From: Acidiphilium rubrum
Lineage (GTDB): Bacteria > Pseudomonadota > Alphaproteobacteria > Acetobacterales > Acetobacteraceae
NCBI RefSeq assembly: GCF_900156265.1
Contig: NZ_FTNE01000002.1
Location: forward strand, 205,302-269,301
Direction of reading: 5' to 3'
DNA length: 64,000 nt
Shown: piece after piece, positions 7,664 to 16,209 of the stretch
How the letters are laid out: each line of letters starts with the position of its first letter
How positions within the stretch are numbered: position 1 is the first letter of the stretch
Notes under the pieces: generated by a model
The model's database searches: none
Told to the model about the DNA's origin: nothing
Seen by the model: only the letters and a program-made list of their open reading frames with translations
Position numbers and translations under genes: made by a program

Positions 7664-9637
7664 CTAGACCGTGGCCGAACCGGCCGGCTTGCGCAGCTTC
7701 ACCCGCGCCGGCGCCCCGATGCGGAACCGCCGGTCGCTCAACGAAATCGCCCCGCCCAGCGCCATGATGAACCCGCCCAGCCAGATCTCGGGGGCGAACG
7801 GATGCACATTGAACCGGAACTCGCCGCCGCCGGAATTATCCTCGCCGGCAAACGTCGCGAACATGTTGCGCACGCCATTGGTGCGGATCGCCGCCGCCAC
7901 GGTTTTGACCTTCTGCGCCGTGAAATAGCGCCGCTCGGGTTTCAGCACCATCACCAGCTTGCCATGCCGCGTCACGGTAATCGTCGCCTTGCGCGCGGTA
8001 TAATTCGGCCCGGTGGCGGGCACGATCGAATCGAGCTTCCAGTTGAAACCGCCCAGCGCGACCGACTGGCCGGGATGCAGCACCGTCACGTCATGCACCC
8101 GCAAAGTCATCCCCGCGATGCCGAGCACCACCACCCCGAACCCGAAATGGCCGAGCGCCGCACCCACCGAAGCCCGCGGGATCGTGCCCAGCCGCGCGAA
8201 CGATTGCCCGAGCGGCACGCGGAACAACCGCACCCGCTCACCGATATCGATCAACGCGCCGATCATTACCCACACCGCACCGGCCAGCCCGAGCGCGGCG
8301 ATGAAATGGCGCTGGAACGCGTAATAGGCGAACACAATCAGCGCCGCGACGGCGGCGTACCACACCTTGACCAGCGCCGGCCCGATCGCGCCGCGCTTCC
8401 ACGGCAGCATCGGCCCCACCGCCATCGCCAGGATCAGCGGTGCGACCATCGGCAACACCGCCTGGTCATAGAACGGCGCGCCCACCGAAATCTGCATCCC
8501 GAACGCCAGATCGACGAACGGCGGATACATCGTGCCGGTGAACACCACGGCCGCGATGATGCACAGGAACACATTGTTCAAAATCAGCGCGCCCTCGCGC
8601 GAAACCGGCGCGAACATCCCCGTCGCCGCCAGCACCGGCGCGCGGATCGCAAACAACAGCAACGACCCGCCGATGGTCAGCGCCAGCAGCACCAGAATGA
8701 ACAGACCCTGATTAGGCGAAGCCGCAAACGCATGCACCGAATTCAGCAGCCCCGAGCGCACCAGGAAGGTGCCGCACAGGCTGAGCGAAAACGTCGCGAT
8801 CGCGAGCAGCACGCTCCAGGTCTTCAGCGCCTCGCGCTTCTCGACCACGATCGCGGAATGCAGCAGCGCGGTGCCGGTCAGCCACGGCAGCAACGCCACG
8901 TTCTCAACCGGGTCCCAGAACCAGAACCCGCCCCAGCCCAGCGTGTAGTACGACCAGAGCGACCCGAAACAAATCCCGCAGGTCAGGAAAATCCACGACA
9001 CCAGCGTCCACGGCCGCACCCAGCGCCCCCAGGCGGCATCGACCCGCCCCTCGATCAACGCCGCCACCGCAAAGGCAAACGCGATCGAAAAGCCGACATA
9101 GCCGGTGTAGAGAATAGGCGGATGCACCGCGAGCCCCGGGTCCTGCAAAATCGGGTTCACCCCCGCGCCATGCAGCGGTGGCGGCCAGATCCGGCGGAAC
9201 GGGTCGGACACGGCAAGCGTGAACAGCAAAAACCCGCCCGAAACCAGCCCGAGCACGCCCAGCACGCGGGCGCGCAGGCTGGTCGGAATATTGTTGCCGA
9301 ACACCCCCACCGTCGCGCCGCACAGCGACAATATCAGGCACCACAGCAGCATCGAGCCGTCATGATTGCCCCAGGTGCCGGTGATCCGGTAAAACAGCGG
9401 CGTCGTGCTCGATGAAAATTCGGCGACATTACGCACCGTGAAATCCGATACCACGCCCGACCACACCAGCGCCGCAAACGCCAAGCCCAGCATGATGAAC
9501 TGGCTGATCGCCAGCGCCGGCGCCGCCCGCAGCACCAGCCGGTCCCGCAGCATCGGCCCGAACAACCCGATCACCGCCTGCGCCGCGGCGATCGCCAGCG
9601 CGAGCGCGAGGACAAAATGACCCAGCGCGGGAATCAT
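7664..9637 (-). CDS. ccmF: Haem lyase CcmF
   Basis: A 657-residue polytopic inner-membrane protein of the haem-handling superfamily, the core of the cytochrome c haem lyase. The tryptophan-rich WWD domain WGGFWFWDPVENVALLPWL is at 235-253. Conserved histidines are seen in GTWGNHDGSMLLW (near 92) and AVHPPILYTGYVG (near 172). A large periplasmic loop precedes the last membrane helix. It ligates haem delivered by holo-CcmE to apocytochromes held by CcmH/I. It lies 33 nt downstream of ccmE in the ccm operon. Confidence 0.96.
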   Translation of the reverse strand: MIPALGHFVLALALAIAAAQAVIGLFGPMLRDRLVLRAAPALAISQFIMLGLAFAALVWSGVVSDFTVRNVAEFSSSTTPLFYRITGTWGNHDGSMLLWCLILSLCGATVGVFGNNIPTSLRARVLGVLGLVSGGFLLFTLAVSDPFRRIWPPPLHGAGVNPILQDPGLAVHPPILYTGYVGFSIAFAFAVAALIEGRVDAAWGRWVRPWTLVSWIFLTCGICFGSLWSYYTLGWGGFWFWDPVENVALLPWLTGTALLHSAIVVEKREALKTWSVLLAIATFSLSLCGTFLVRSGLLNSVHAFAASPNQGLFILVLLALTIGGSLLLFAIRAPVLAATGMFAPVSREGALILNNVFLCIIAAVVFTGTMYPPFVDLAFGMQISVGAPFYDQAVLPMVAPLILAMAVGPMLPWKRGAIGPALVKVWYAAVAALIVFAYYAFQRHFIAALGLAGAVWVMIGALIDIGERVRLFRVPLGQSFARLGTIPRASVGAALGHFGFGVVVLGIAGMTLRVHDVTVLHPGQSVALGGFNWKLDSIVPATGPNYTARKATITVTRHGKLVMVLKPERRYFTAQKVKTVAAAIRTNGVRNMFATFAGEDNSGGGEFRFNVHPFAPEIWLGGFIMALGGAISLSDRRFRIGAPARVKLRKPAGSATV

Positions 9638-9670
9638 GCGGCCAACCTGCGGGTCACTACGATCGATCGA

Positions 9671-10192
9671 TCATCCATTGTTATCAGCCTCGATGGTGCG
9701 CGGTGATTTATCATCCCAGGTCGCCGCATTGGGCGCCGGCCCGAATTTCGGGTTCCACTTGCCCGCCTTGCGCAACGCCTGCTCGACCGGTGCCGGCATA
9801 TAGCTCGCGCCATGCTTCGCCAGCACGGTATCGGCCATGAACTCCCGATCGCCCTTGGCCATCGTCCCCACCGTCACCACCCCCTGCCCCTGGCGGAACA
9901 GCCCGGGCAGCACGCCGGTAAACACCACCGGGATCGAGGCCTGGCCATCGGTAATCCGGAATGTCGTGTACGGACGGCTATCGCGCGTGCCCATCACCAC
10001 GGTATTGGCCTGCACCACCCCGCCCAGCCGGAATACCATGCCCGGCGCGGGATGCTTGGCGATCACCTCCTGCGGTGAGAGAAAAAACGACAGGCTGGAT
10101 CGAAACGCGACCAGCATCAGCGCCGTCGCGCACGAAACCCCCGCGCCGCACGCCACCACCAGCCACAACCGGCGCGTCTTGCGACTCATCAT
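9671..10192 (-). CDS. ccmE: Haem chaperone CcmE
   Basis: A 173-residue membrane-anchored periplasmic protein with an OB-fold beta-barrel. The covalent haem-binding residue is His127 in VLAKHGASYMP, with Tyr131 as the usual second ligand of the HxxxY motif. An N-terminal membrane helix spans about 10-30. CcmE carries haem from CcmC/D to CcmF. The start codon overlaps the ccmD stop as ATGA, which selects M1 over M2. The C-terminal tail beyond residue 150 is longer and more charged than needed for the fold. Confidence 0.95.
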   Translation of the reverse strand: MMSRKTRRLWLVVACGAGVSCATALMLVAFRSSLSFFLSPQEVIAKHPAPGMVFRLGGVVQANTVVMGTRDSRPYTTFRITDGQASIPVVFTGVLPGLFRQGQGVVTVGTMAKGDREFMADTVLAKHGASYMPAPVEQALRKAGKWNPKFGPAPNAATWDDKSPRTIEADNNG

Positions 10193-10362
10193 GACTGTTC
10201 ACCCTGCATCGCATCCCGCCCCCGCCGCCCGCGTGGCTCCACCGCGGCCAACCGCCGCCGCGCCGCGCGATAACGCAGCAGCGATGTCAGCGACAAAACC
10301 CCGAGAATCACGATCGTGGCGCCATAACTACCAACCACGTAGGGCATAACATGTTTTATCAC
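10189..10362 (-). CDS. ccmD: Haem exporter accessory protein CcmD
   Basis: A 57-residue single-pass membrane protein that releases holo-CcmE from CcmC. I prefer the GTG at 10362: it overlaps the ccmC stop as GTGA and so continues the 4-nt overlap pattern of the operon. It also retains the N-terminal IKHVMPYVVGSYG segment typical of CcmD; an internal ATG at 10347 would give 52 residues. The membrane segment is about residues 9-28, followed by an Arg-rich cytoplasmic tail. CcmD is short and poorly conserved, so assignment leans on position between ccmC and ccmE. Confidence 0.82.
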   Translation of the reverse strand: MIKHVMPYVVGSYGATIVILGVLSLTSLLRYRAARRRLAAVEPRGRRGRDAMQGEQS

Positions 10363-11177
10363 GCCCCACCCCGCTCGGCCCGCGCCAGCAGCAGCGCGCG
10401 CGCCCGGTTCTCCATGATCCCGCTCGAAATCCGCCCCAGACACATCGCCGCAAACGCCAGATAAAACCCGACCGTGCAGATGATCAGCGGATACAGCATG
10501 GTCACATAAATCTTCGATGGCCCGGTTACCGAAATCGAATTGCCCTGATGCAGCGTGTTCCACCAGTAAACACTGAACACGATGATCGGCAGATTGACCG
10601 CACCCACCAGCCCGAGAATCGCCGCCGCCCGATAGCCATGCTGCGGATTATCGAACGCGCGGATCAGCGCCATATGCCCAAGATACAAAAACAATAAAAT
10701 CAGAACCGAGGTCAGCCGCGCATCCCAAACCCAGTATGTGCCCCATTCAGGCCGCCCCCACAGCGAGCCGGAAATCAGGCAGAGCGCGGTAAACCCCGCA
10801 CCCACCGGCCCGATCTCCTTGGCCGCGATATCCGCCAACGGATGCCGCCACACGATCGACAGCAGCGAACAGATCGCCAGCGCCGCATACCCGTTCATCG
10901 CCACCCAGGCGGCCGGGATGTGCACATACATGATGCGTGAAGCGATGCCCTGCTGCCAGTCCGCCGGCGCGTAGAAAAACCCCCACACCAGCCCGACCAC
11001 GGTGGTCACGAATGCCACCATTGTCAGCCACGGCAGAATCGGCTGCACCAGGCGCTGGAACCGCCCCGGATTGGCGAAGCGATGCAGCCACGCCCCCGCC
11101 TTCGACTGCGGTGCACCGATCGGTCTGGCATCGATATCCCCGGTGTAATCCGGCATTCCTGTCCGTCCCATGCGCAA
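10359..11177 (-). CDS. ccmC: Haem exporter/transfer protein CcmC
   Basis: A 272-residue inner-membrane protein with six predicted helices that loads haem onto CcmE. The WWD motif WGTYWVWDAR is at 145-154, with axial-ligand type histidines in MYVHIPAAW (His86) and in a later periplasmic loop (near WWNTLHQGNS). The N-terminus is about 30 residues longer than typical; Met8 or a later start is possible. It is the first gene of the visible ccm operon. ccmA and ccmB, the ABC subunits that usually precede it, are absent here and must be elsewhere. Confidence 0.94.
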   Translation of the reverse strand: MRMGRTGMPDYTGDIDARPIGAPQSKAGAWLHRFANPGRFQRLVQPILPWLTMVAFVTTVVGLVWGFFYAPADWQQGIASRIMYVHIPAAWVAMNGYAALAICSLLSIVWRHPLADIAAKEIGPVGAGFTALCLISGSLWGRPEWGTYWVWDARLTSVLILLFLYLGHMALIRAFDNPQHGYRAAAILGLVGAVNLPIIVFSVYWWNTLHQGNSISVTGPSKIYVTMLYPLIICTVGFYLAFAAMCLGRISSGIMENRARALLLARAERGGA

Positions 11178-11311
11178 GGTCTAATACGAAATCGACGCTT
11201 TGCCATCCCCTTTGCCGCGTTTGCGCCGGCCACGCCGATCACATCTTGGCGTTGTTATATATCATACAATCGTGGCAGACACGGCGTGACCGAAAATAAA
11301 AGGAGATCGCC

Positions 11312-11605
11312 ATGCAATTCATCCTGATCGCCCACGACCGCGCCGATGGTCTGCCCATCCGCAAACAGACCAGGCCGGACCACATCGCCTACCTCACCGA
11401 AATCGCCGGCAACATCGTCTTCGGCGGTCCTCTGCTCGATGACGACGGCAATCCCTGTGGCTCGACCATCATCTACGAAGCACCCGATCGCGCGATGGCC
11501 GAAACGCTGGTCGCCAACGACCCCTATTCCCGCGCCGGCCTGTTCGATCGCGTCGAAATCCGCGCGTTCCGCACCGTCGTGCGCGACGGCGCCATCACAC
11601 CCTGA
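11312..11605 (+). CDS. YciI-family protein
   Basis: A 97-residue protein of the YciI/dimeric alpha-beta barrel fold (MQFILIAHDRADGLPIRKQT, then HIAYLTEIAGNIVFGGPLLDDDG and the closing DRVEIRAFR strand). Members bind small molecules and may be isomerase-like enzymes; the substrate is unknown. A clear AAAGGAG Shine-Dalgarno sequence precedes the ATG by 7 nt. It is divergent from ccmC; the 134-bp spacer contains an AT-rich stretch (about 11252-11270) that could hold promoters, but I could not fix a -35/-10 pair. The EVE gene follows 8 nt later. Confidence 0.85.
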   Translation: MQFILIAHDRADGLPIRKQTRPDHIAYLTEIAGNIVFGGPLLDDDGNPCGSTIIYEAPDRAMAETLVANDPYSRAGLFDRVEIRAFRTVVRDGAITP

Positions 11606-11613
11606 GCCGCCCG

Positions 11614-12042
11614 ATGCCCAACTACTGGCTGGTCAAATCAGAGCCCGACGCCTTCTCGTGGGACCAGCAGGTCGCGAACCGCATCGAGCCCTGGACCGGC
11701 GTGCGCAACCACATGGCGAAAAGCAACCTCAAATCCATGCGGTTGGGCGATCTCGCGTTCTTCTACCACTCCAACATCGGCCGCGAGATCGTCGGCGTGG
11801 TCGAGATCGTGCGCGAAGCCTACCCCGACCCCAGCATGGAGCCCGGGCCCAAACCGCAGGACTGGGTCGCCGTCGATATGCAGGCCCGCGCCCCGCTGCC
11901 CCAGCCGGTCACCCTGGCCACCATCAAATCCGACCCCGCCCTCACCGGCATCGCCCTGATCCGCCTGTCCCGCCTGTCGGTCTGCCCGATCAGCCCCGAA
12001 CACTGGGCGCATATCTGCACACTGGGCGGCTACGGCGCCTGA
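11614..12042 (+). CDS. EVE-domain protein
   Basis: A 142-residue protein consisting of one EVE domain (PUA-like fold), related to human thymocyte nuclear protein 1. Diagnostic elements are NYWLVKSEPDAFSWDQ at the N-terminus, WTGVRNHMAKSNLKSM, GDLAFFYHSNIGREIVGVVE and the DPSMEPGPKPQDWVAVD loop. EVE domains bind modified nucleobases (5-methylcytosine-type); in bacteria they occur alone or fused to restriction systems. Here it stands alone behind the YciI gene with an 8-nt gap, so a general RNA/DNA-modification reading role is more likely than defence. Confidence 0.9.
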   Translation: MPNYWLVKSEPDAFSWDQQVANRIEPWTGVRNHMAKSNLKSMRLGDLAFFYHSNIGREIVGVVEIVREAYPDPSMEPGPKPQDWVAVDMQARAPLPQPVTLATIKSDPALTGIALIRLSRLSVCPISPEHWAHICTLGGYGA

Positions 12043-12216
12043 CGCAGCCAGCCGCCGAACGTCGCCTCGGCGCATCCACCACTCGCAAGCCGCACCACCC
12101 ACTCAACCGCATTTGGCGCCGGCGCCGTGGCAGCCTTTCCATCAACAGGCAGGAACTACACGCAAGATGCCCAGGCGGTGCGCACGATACCATGCCTCGG
12201 CTGGAATCGCGCGCAC

Positions 12217-12975
12217 CTACCCCAAAAACCCCTCCAACGCCGCCACCACCGCCTGTGGCTTCTCGGCATGCAGCCAATGCCCGGTCTCCTCGATCGTCTC
12301 GATCACCGCCGCCGGAAAATATCGCCGAATCGCGCCATACGCCGACTCCGGCACATAAGACGACAGCGCCCCCCGCAAGAACAGCGCACCCCCCTGATAC
12401 GACCCCGACAACCCCTCAGGCCACGAAACCAGATCGCCCATGGCCCCGGCAATCTCATCCAGCCCCAACCGCCAGCGCGGCGCGGCACCCAACACCAGAT
12501 TATGCAGCAGAAACCCCCGCAACGCCGGATCAGGGATCGCCCCCGCCAACGCCGCATCGGCCTGCTGCCGGGTCAAATCCGGCGATAACGCCAAGCCCCG
12601 CATCGAAGCGACAAACAAATCATGCTCATGCCCATACGCGACCGGCGCAATATCCAGCACCGCCAACCGCTCGACCAGCGCCGGATCCACCAAGGCCAGC
12701 ATCATCGCGATCTTGCCGCCCATCGAATGCCCGACCACCCGCGCCCGCCCCACCCCCAGCGCCGCCATCGTCTCCGCCACATCCGCCGCCATCGTCGCAT
12801 ACCGCATGTCCGCGGCATGACCGCTCGCACCATGATTGCGCGCATCGAGCGCAATCACCCGAAACCGCCCCGCCAAACCGCGCGCGATCACACCCAGATT
12901 GCGGCCCGAGCCGAACAGCCCGTGCAACAACACCACATCCGGGCCGGTGCCGGTGATGGTTGCCTGGAGGCGCAT
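12217..12975 (-). CDS. Alpha/beta-fold hydrolase (YbfF-like esterase)
   Basis: A 252-residue alpha/beta hydrolase. The oxyanion segment VVLLHGLFGSGRNLG, the DARNHGASGHA loop, the nucleophile elbow VVGHSMGG (Ser84) and the catalytic histidine in ETGHWLHAEKP are all present, in the pattern of YbfF/abhydrolase-11 type esterases. The substrate is unknown. The frame is open a further 21 codons upstream, but those codons come from the AT-rich palindrome arm and encode a Lys/Phe-rich oddity; the homology begins at MRLQATITG, so I start at 12975. It is convergent with the EVE gene. Confidence 0.88.
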   Translation of the reverse strand: MRLQATITGTGPDVVLLHGLFGSGRNLGVIARGLAGRFRVIALDARNHGASGHAADMRYATMAADVAETMAALGVGRARVVGHSMGGKIAMMLALVDPALVERLAVLDIAPVAYGHEHDLFVASMRGLALSPDLTRQQADAALAGAIPDPALRGFLLHNLVLGAAPRWRLGLDEIAGAMGDLVSWPEGLSGSYQGGALFLRGALSSYVPESAYGAIRRYFPAAVIETIEETGHWLHAEKPQAVVAALEGFLG

Positions 12976-13013
12976 CAGGCGTGCGTCCAGCGGCAAGAAA
13001 GGCAAGCGAAAGA

Positions 13014-13129
13014 CTTCTTTTTTGGAAAAAAGAAGCAAAAAACTTTTTGCCTCGGGGGCATGGGCGGTTTCACCGGCATGGGCCCAGACAAATAAAGTTT
13101 TTTTGCTTCTTTTTTTTCAAAAAAAGAAG
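13014..13129. repeat. Composite palindrome 1 (arm-core-inverted arm)
   Basis: The left arm at 13014-13048 is a CTTCTTTTTTT/AAAAAAGAAG hairpin followed by CAAAAAACTTT. A GC-rich core of about 45 bp follows, then the inverted right arm at 13094-13129. Read on the minus strand, the core matches the GCCC-TGCCGGTGAAAC-G-CC pattern of composites 2-4. It sits between the divergent hydrolase and methyltransferase genes, upstream of both, so a terminator role does not explain it. Confidence 0.85.
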
Positions 13130-13213
13130 TCTACCCCGATCCTTTCTCATCCTTACCCTCGCCTTAAAGTTGAATTCGCTTGAAACTAATCCCCACCAAG
13201 CTAGAGTCACCCC

Positions 13214-13792
13214 ATGAACCCCGCAATGCAAGCCGACGACACCCGCCTCACACGCCTGATCACCCGCCAGGCTCAGAAGCGTCACCTCGCCGCCCTCTGG
13301 GCCGCAGCCGCCGGCATCGCCCCGGGCATGATCGTGCTCGACATCGGTGCCGGCTCCGGCGCGCTCTCGTTCGAATACGCTGCCCTGGTCGCCCCCGGCG
13401 GCCGGATCATCGCGATCGACCCCGATGCCGAATGCATCGCCCACATCAACGAACAAGCCACCAACCGCGCGCTGCCACTGCACGCCATCACCGGCACCGC
13501 CGAAGCCCTGCCGCCCCTACCCGCACCCCCCGATCGCGTCATGCTGACCGACGCGCTGCACCACATGAACGACCCGACCACCGCCCTGCGCCGCCTGCAC
13601 GCCATCATGCCGCCTCACGCCATCCTGTTCATCGCGGAATACGACCCCGCCGGTGCCGGTGCCATGGGTGCGAAACTCAGCCGCCGCACCGCCCCCGCCA
13701 CCGTCGCCGCGTTGCTCGCCGCCGCCGGCTTCACCATCCAGGCCCAGGCCGCGGCACCCGACGAGCATTACACCATCACTGCCATCCCATGA
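13214..13792 (+). CDS. Class I SAM-dependent methyltransferase
   Basis: A 192-residue methyltransferase. Motif I VLDIGAGSGALSFEYA is at 41-56, the acidic motif II end is IIAIDPD, and there is a post-motif ALHHMNDP. The pattern is that of UbiE/Methyltransf_11-type small-molecule enzymes; the substrate is not predictable. It is the first gene of a compact four-gene plus-strand operon (13214-17168), so its product may act on an envelope or lipid-linked substrate, which is inference from position only. The end of the gene runs into a tandem 14-bp duplication. Confidence 0.82.
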   Translation: MNPAMQADDTRLTRLITRQAQKRHLAALWAAAAGIAPGMIVLDIGAGSGALSFEYAALVAPGGRIIAIDPDAECIAHINEQATNRALPLHAITGTAEALPPLPAPPDRVMLTDALHHMNDPTTALRRLHAIMPPHAILFIAEYDPAGAGAMGAKLSRRTAPATVAALLAAAGFTIQAQAAAPDEHYTITAIP

Positions 13793-13822
13793 TCGCCCCA
13801 CCATGATCGCCCCACCATGATC
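13789..13822 (+). repeat. Tandem 14-bp duplication with three ATGATC starts
   Basis: The unit ATGATCGCCCCACC occurs twice head-to-tail (13789-13802 and 13803-13816) and a third ATGATC follows at 13817. Each unit offers an ATG in a different frame. Only ATG 13817 opens the O-antigen-ligase-like gene. The duplication separates the methyltransferase stop from that start by 24 nt, where an ATGA overlap may have existed before. Confidence 0.85.
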
Positions 13823-15142
13823 ACAATCGCCCGGCGCGACCCGATCGCCACGGCCGCCATCACCGCCCTGCTCGGCGTCGGCGCCATCGCCTGGCTGATG
13901 CCGCCGCTGATCATCCCGCTCCTGTTCGCCCTCGCCCTCGCCGTCGCCGCCACCATCGCCTACGCCCGCCCGGTCGCCGCCATGGCGCTCTGGCTCATCC
14001 TGGTCGAAACCACGCCGGAAATGTGGCTGTCGGACCTGATCGGCGCGCACGAACTCATCATCGCCCTGCTCAAATCCGCCGGCCTGCTGATCATCGCCCT
14101 CGCCGCCCTGCGCACCGCCCCGCGCGCCGACCGTTTCAACCCCTCCTACGCCTTCATCGTCATGTTCATCGATGGCGCGATCCACGGCCTCTGGCCCGGC
14201 CTGACCCCGATGGCCTCGCTCCGCTCGCTGATCGGCTCGGCCGCCCCCTTCGCCGCCGGCTACCTCCGCCTCAGTCCGGCGATGCGCGCCACCATCATCC
14301 GCTGCACCATCATCGGCCCCGCCATCACGGTCGGCTTCGGCATCGCCCTCGCCGCCCCCGGCATCCGCCCACTCTACGGTACCCAACTCGGCGCCATCCG
14401 CCTCGCCGCCTCCAGCGCCCCGGCCTTTCTCGGCGGCTTCGCCATGATCGCCATCTTCGCCGGCCTGCTCGAATATCTGCGCACCGGCCGGCCGCGCAAC
14501 CTGGCCTGGATCGGCCTGAACTATATCATCCTGATCGCCACCGGCGCGCGCTCGCCGCTCGCCATGGCCGGCTTCATCACCCTCGCCACTCTGCTGATCA
14601 CACCCTCACCCTTCCTCACCCCCGCCCGCCGCTTCGCAATCCTCGCCCTCGGCAGCGCCAGCCTCGGCATCGTGCTGATGGCCGCCTCCGCCCTGAGGGT
14701 CATCCGCGTGGTCGATCTGATCAACCTCGGCGACGCCGGCAGCCTGTCCAACCGCCAGCTCATTTGGCCCTTCTTCGAAGCCGCCGCCCGCCAATCCCCC
14801 TGGCTCGGCTGGGGCGTCGGCGCCGGCAAGGTCGTCGTCTCGATGAAATCCCACATCGGCCGCCTGCTCGGCACCAACGCCGCCCATAACGAATATCTGC
14901 GCATCACCGTCGAAGGCGGCGTGATCGGCGCGCTCCTCTTGTTCGCCATGCTCACCCTGTGGCTATGGCGGGGCAGCGCTGCGCTGCCCACCGCCCAGCG
15001 CCGCATCATCCGGCTTGTCTTCCTCGCGTTTGCCGTGCAATCCTTCACCGACAATACTTTGATCGCAACGACTAGCCTCGTGTTCTTCACCTGGGCGCGC
15101 GCGGTCTTCGTGAACCCCGATGAAAGCCCACCACCCGCATGA
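13817..15142 (+). CDS. O-antigen ligase / Wzy-type polytopic membrane protein
   Basis: A 441-residue protein with about 10-12 hydrophobic segments. The large periplasmic loop and AHNEYLRITVEGGVIGALLL signature match the Wzy_C/O-antigen ligase (WaaL-like) family, whose conserved His in that loop attaches or polymerises undecaprenyl-linked glycans. LSNRQLIWPFFEAAARQSPW before it is also typical of the family. Ligase and polymerase cannot be separated by sequence alone. No glycosyltransferases lie beside it. The end overlaps the beta-propeller gene by 4 nt. Confidence 0.82.
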   Translation: MITIARRDPIATAAITALLGVGAIAWLMPPLIIPLLFALALAVAATIAYARPVAAMALWLILVETTPEMWLSDLIGAHELIIALLKSAGLLIIALAALRTAPRADRFNPSYAFIVMFIDGAIHGLWPGLTPMASLRSLIGSAAPFAAGYLRLSPAMRATIIRCTIIGPAITVGFGIALAAPGIRPLYGTQLGAIRLAASSAPAFLGGFAMIAIFAGLLEYLRTGRPRNLAWIGLNYIILIATGARSPLAMAGFITLATLLITPSPFLTPARRFAILALGSASLGIVLMAASALRVIRVVDLINLGDAGSLSNRQLIWPFFEAAARQSPWLGWGVGAGKVVVSMKSHIGRLLGTNAAHNEYLRITVEGGVIGALLLFAMLTLWLWRGSAALPTAQRRIIRLVFLAFAVQSFTDNTLIATTSLVFFTWARAVFVNPDESPPPA

Positions 15143-16209
15143 CCGGTTCAGCCTCGCTCCCCCGCCGCACCCTGCTCGCCGCACCGTCCCTGCTCGCCCT
15201 GCCCGCGCTCGCGCGCGCCGCCGCCAAACCGTCCATCGCGCCCGCGGCACAGCCGCCTATCGCGCCCGCGGCACAGCCGCCCATCGCGCCCGCGGCACAG
15301 CCGCCCATCGCGATCGTCCTGAATTCCGGCGGTGCGACCGTCTCGATCATCGACATGGCCACCCGCAAAATCCTGCGCGACGAACCCACTTTCCGCGAAC
15401 CGAGCCACTGGGCCCTCACGCCGGACGCCAAAAAACTTCTGATCGCCGATTCCGCCGGCAACGCCATCTTCTTCCTCGACCCCGCAACCGGCACCGAACT
15501 CGGCCATAAACTCATCCCCGACCCTTACCAGCTCTGGTTCAGCCCGGATGGCACCTACCTCACCATCACCTGCCTCCGCCTCAACCACGTCGATGTCTAC
15601 CACGCCGCCAGCCTCACCCTGGCGCACCGCTTCAAACTCGGCTCGATGCCCTCGCACCTCAGCTACACGCCCGATTCCAAAACCGTCTTCGTCTCGATGC
15701 AGGACAGCGGCACCCTGGTCGCGATCGACCTCGCGAGCATGACCCCGCGCTGGACCACCAAAGTCGGCAAAACCCCCGCCGGCGTCATGTGGCACGACGG
15801 CGTCGTCCTCACCGCCATCATGGGCAGCGACCATGTCGCCGTGCTCGACCCCGCAACCGGCCGCATCACCCGCACCATCCTGACCGACAAGGGTGCCCAC
15901 AACATCTTCCTCACCCCCGATCGCACCCAGCTCTACGTCACCAACCGCGTCGCCGGCTCCCTCACCGTGCTCGATGCCAAAACCCTCGGCTTCGTCAAAC
16001 GCATCGCCATGCCCGGCGGCCCGGATGATCTCTGCTTCGCGCCCGACGGCAAACTCTGGATTGCGCTGCGCTTCGCCTCGCGCGTCGCCATCCACGACCC
16101 CGTCACCGGCGCCACCGACCATATCACCGTCGGCCGCTCGCCCCATGGCATCTTCATCTCCACCCTGCTGACCGACCGGCCAGCCCTCGCCGCCATGCGC
16201 CTCGCCTGA
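15139..16209 (+). CDS. Secreted YVTN-type beta-propeller protein
   Basis: A 356-residue exported protein. The N-terminus carries a twin-arginine-like signal (LPRRTLLAAPSLLALPALA). A low-complexity linker of three IAPAAQPP repeats (residues 33-56) follows, then about six or seven propeller blades with repeated TPD/SPDG turns (ALTPDAKKLLIADSAGNAIF, SYTPDSKTVFVSMQDSG, LTPDRTQLYVTNRVAGSLTV). Such propellers are usually binding or scaffold proteins. It overlaps its neighbours by 4 nt upstream and as TGATG downstream, so it belongs to the same operon. Confidence 0.82.
   Translation: MTGSASLPRRTLLAAPSLLALPALARAAAKPSIAPAAQPPIAPAAQPPIAPAAQPPIAIVLNSGGATVSIIDMATRKILRDEPTFREPSHWALTPDAKKLLIADSAGNAIFFLDPATGTELGHKLIPDPYQLWFSPDGTYLTITCLRLNHVDVYHAASLTLAHRFKLGSMPSHLSYTPDSKTVFVSMQDSGTLVAIDLASMTPRWTTKVGKTPAGVMWHDGVVLTAIMGSDHVAVLDPATGRITRTILTDKGAHNIFLTPDRTQLYVTNRVAGSLTVLDAKTLGFVKRIAMPGGPDDLCFAPDGKLWIALRFASRVAIHDPVTGATDHITVGRSPHGIFISTLLTDRPALAAMRLA
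15235..15312 (+). repeat. 24-bp in-frame tandem repeat in the propeller gene linker
   Basis: Three near-identical 24-bp units (15235-15258, 15259-15282, 15283-15306) and a 6-bp partial fourth encode IAPAAQPP repeats. Units differ by one base at most. As a multiple of three, the copy number can vary without frameshift, so linker length may be polymorphic between strains. Confidence 0.9.

Noticed and set aside
11178..11311. A defined promoter pair between ccmC and the YciI gene
   Set aside because: The AT-rich stretch at 11252-11270 is suggestive, but no -35/-10 combination with acceptable spacing was found, so no site is listed.
12960..13217. Lys/Phe-rich peptides (FFKKKEAKN type) at 13.0, 17.6, 23.4, 27.7, 33.1, 46.2, 55.4, 56.4 and 57.8 kb
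   Set aside because: They are translations of the AT-rich palindrome arms, identical across unrelated places. Not proteins.
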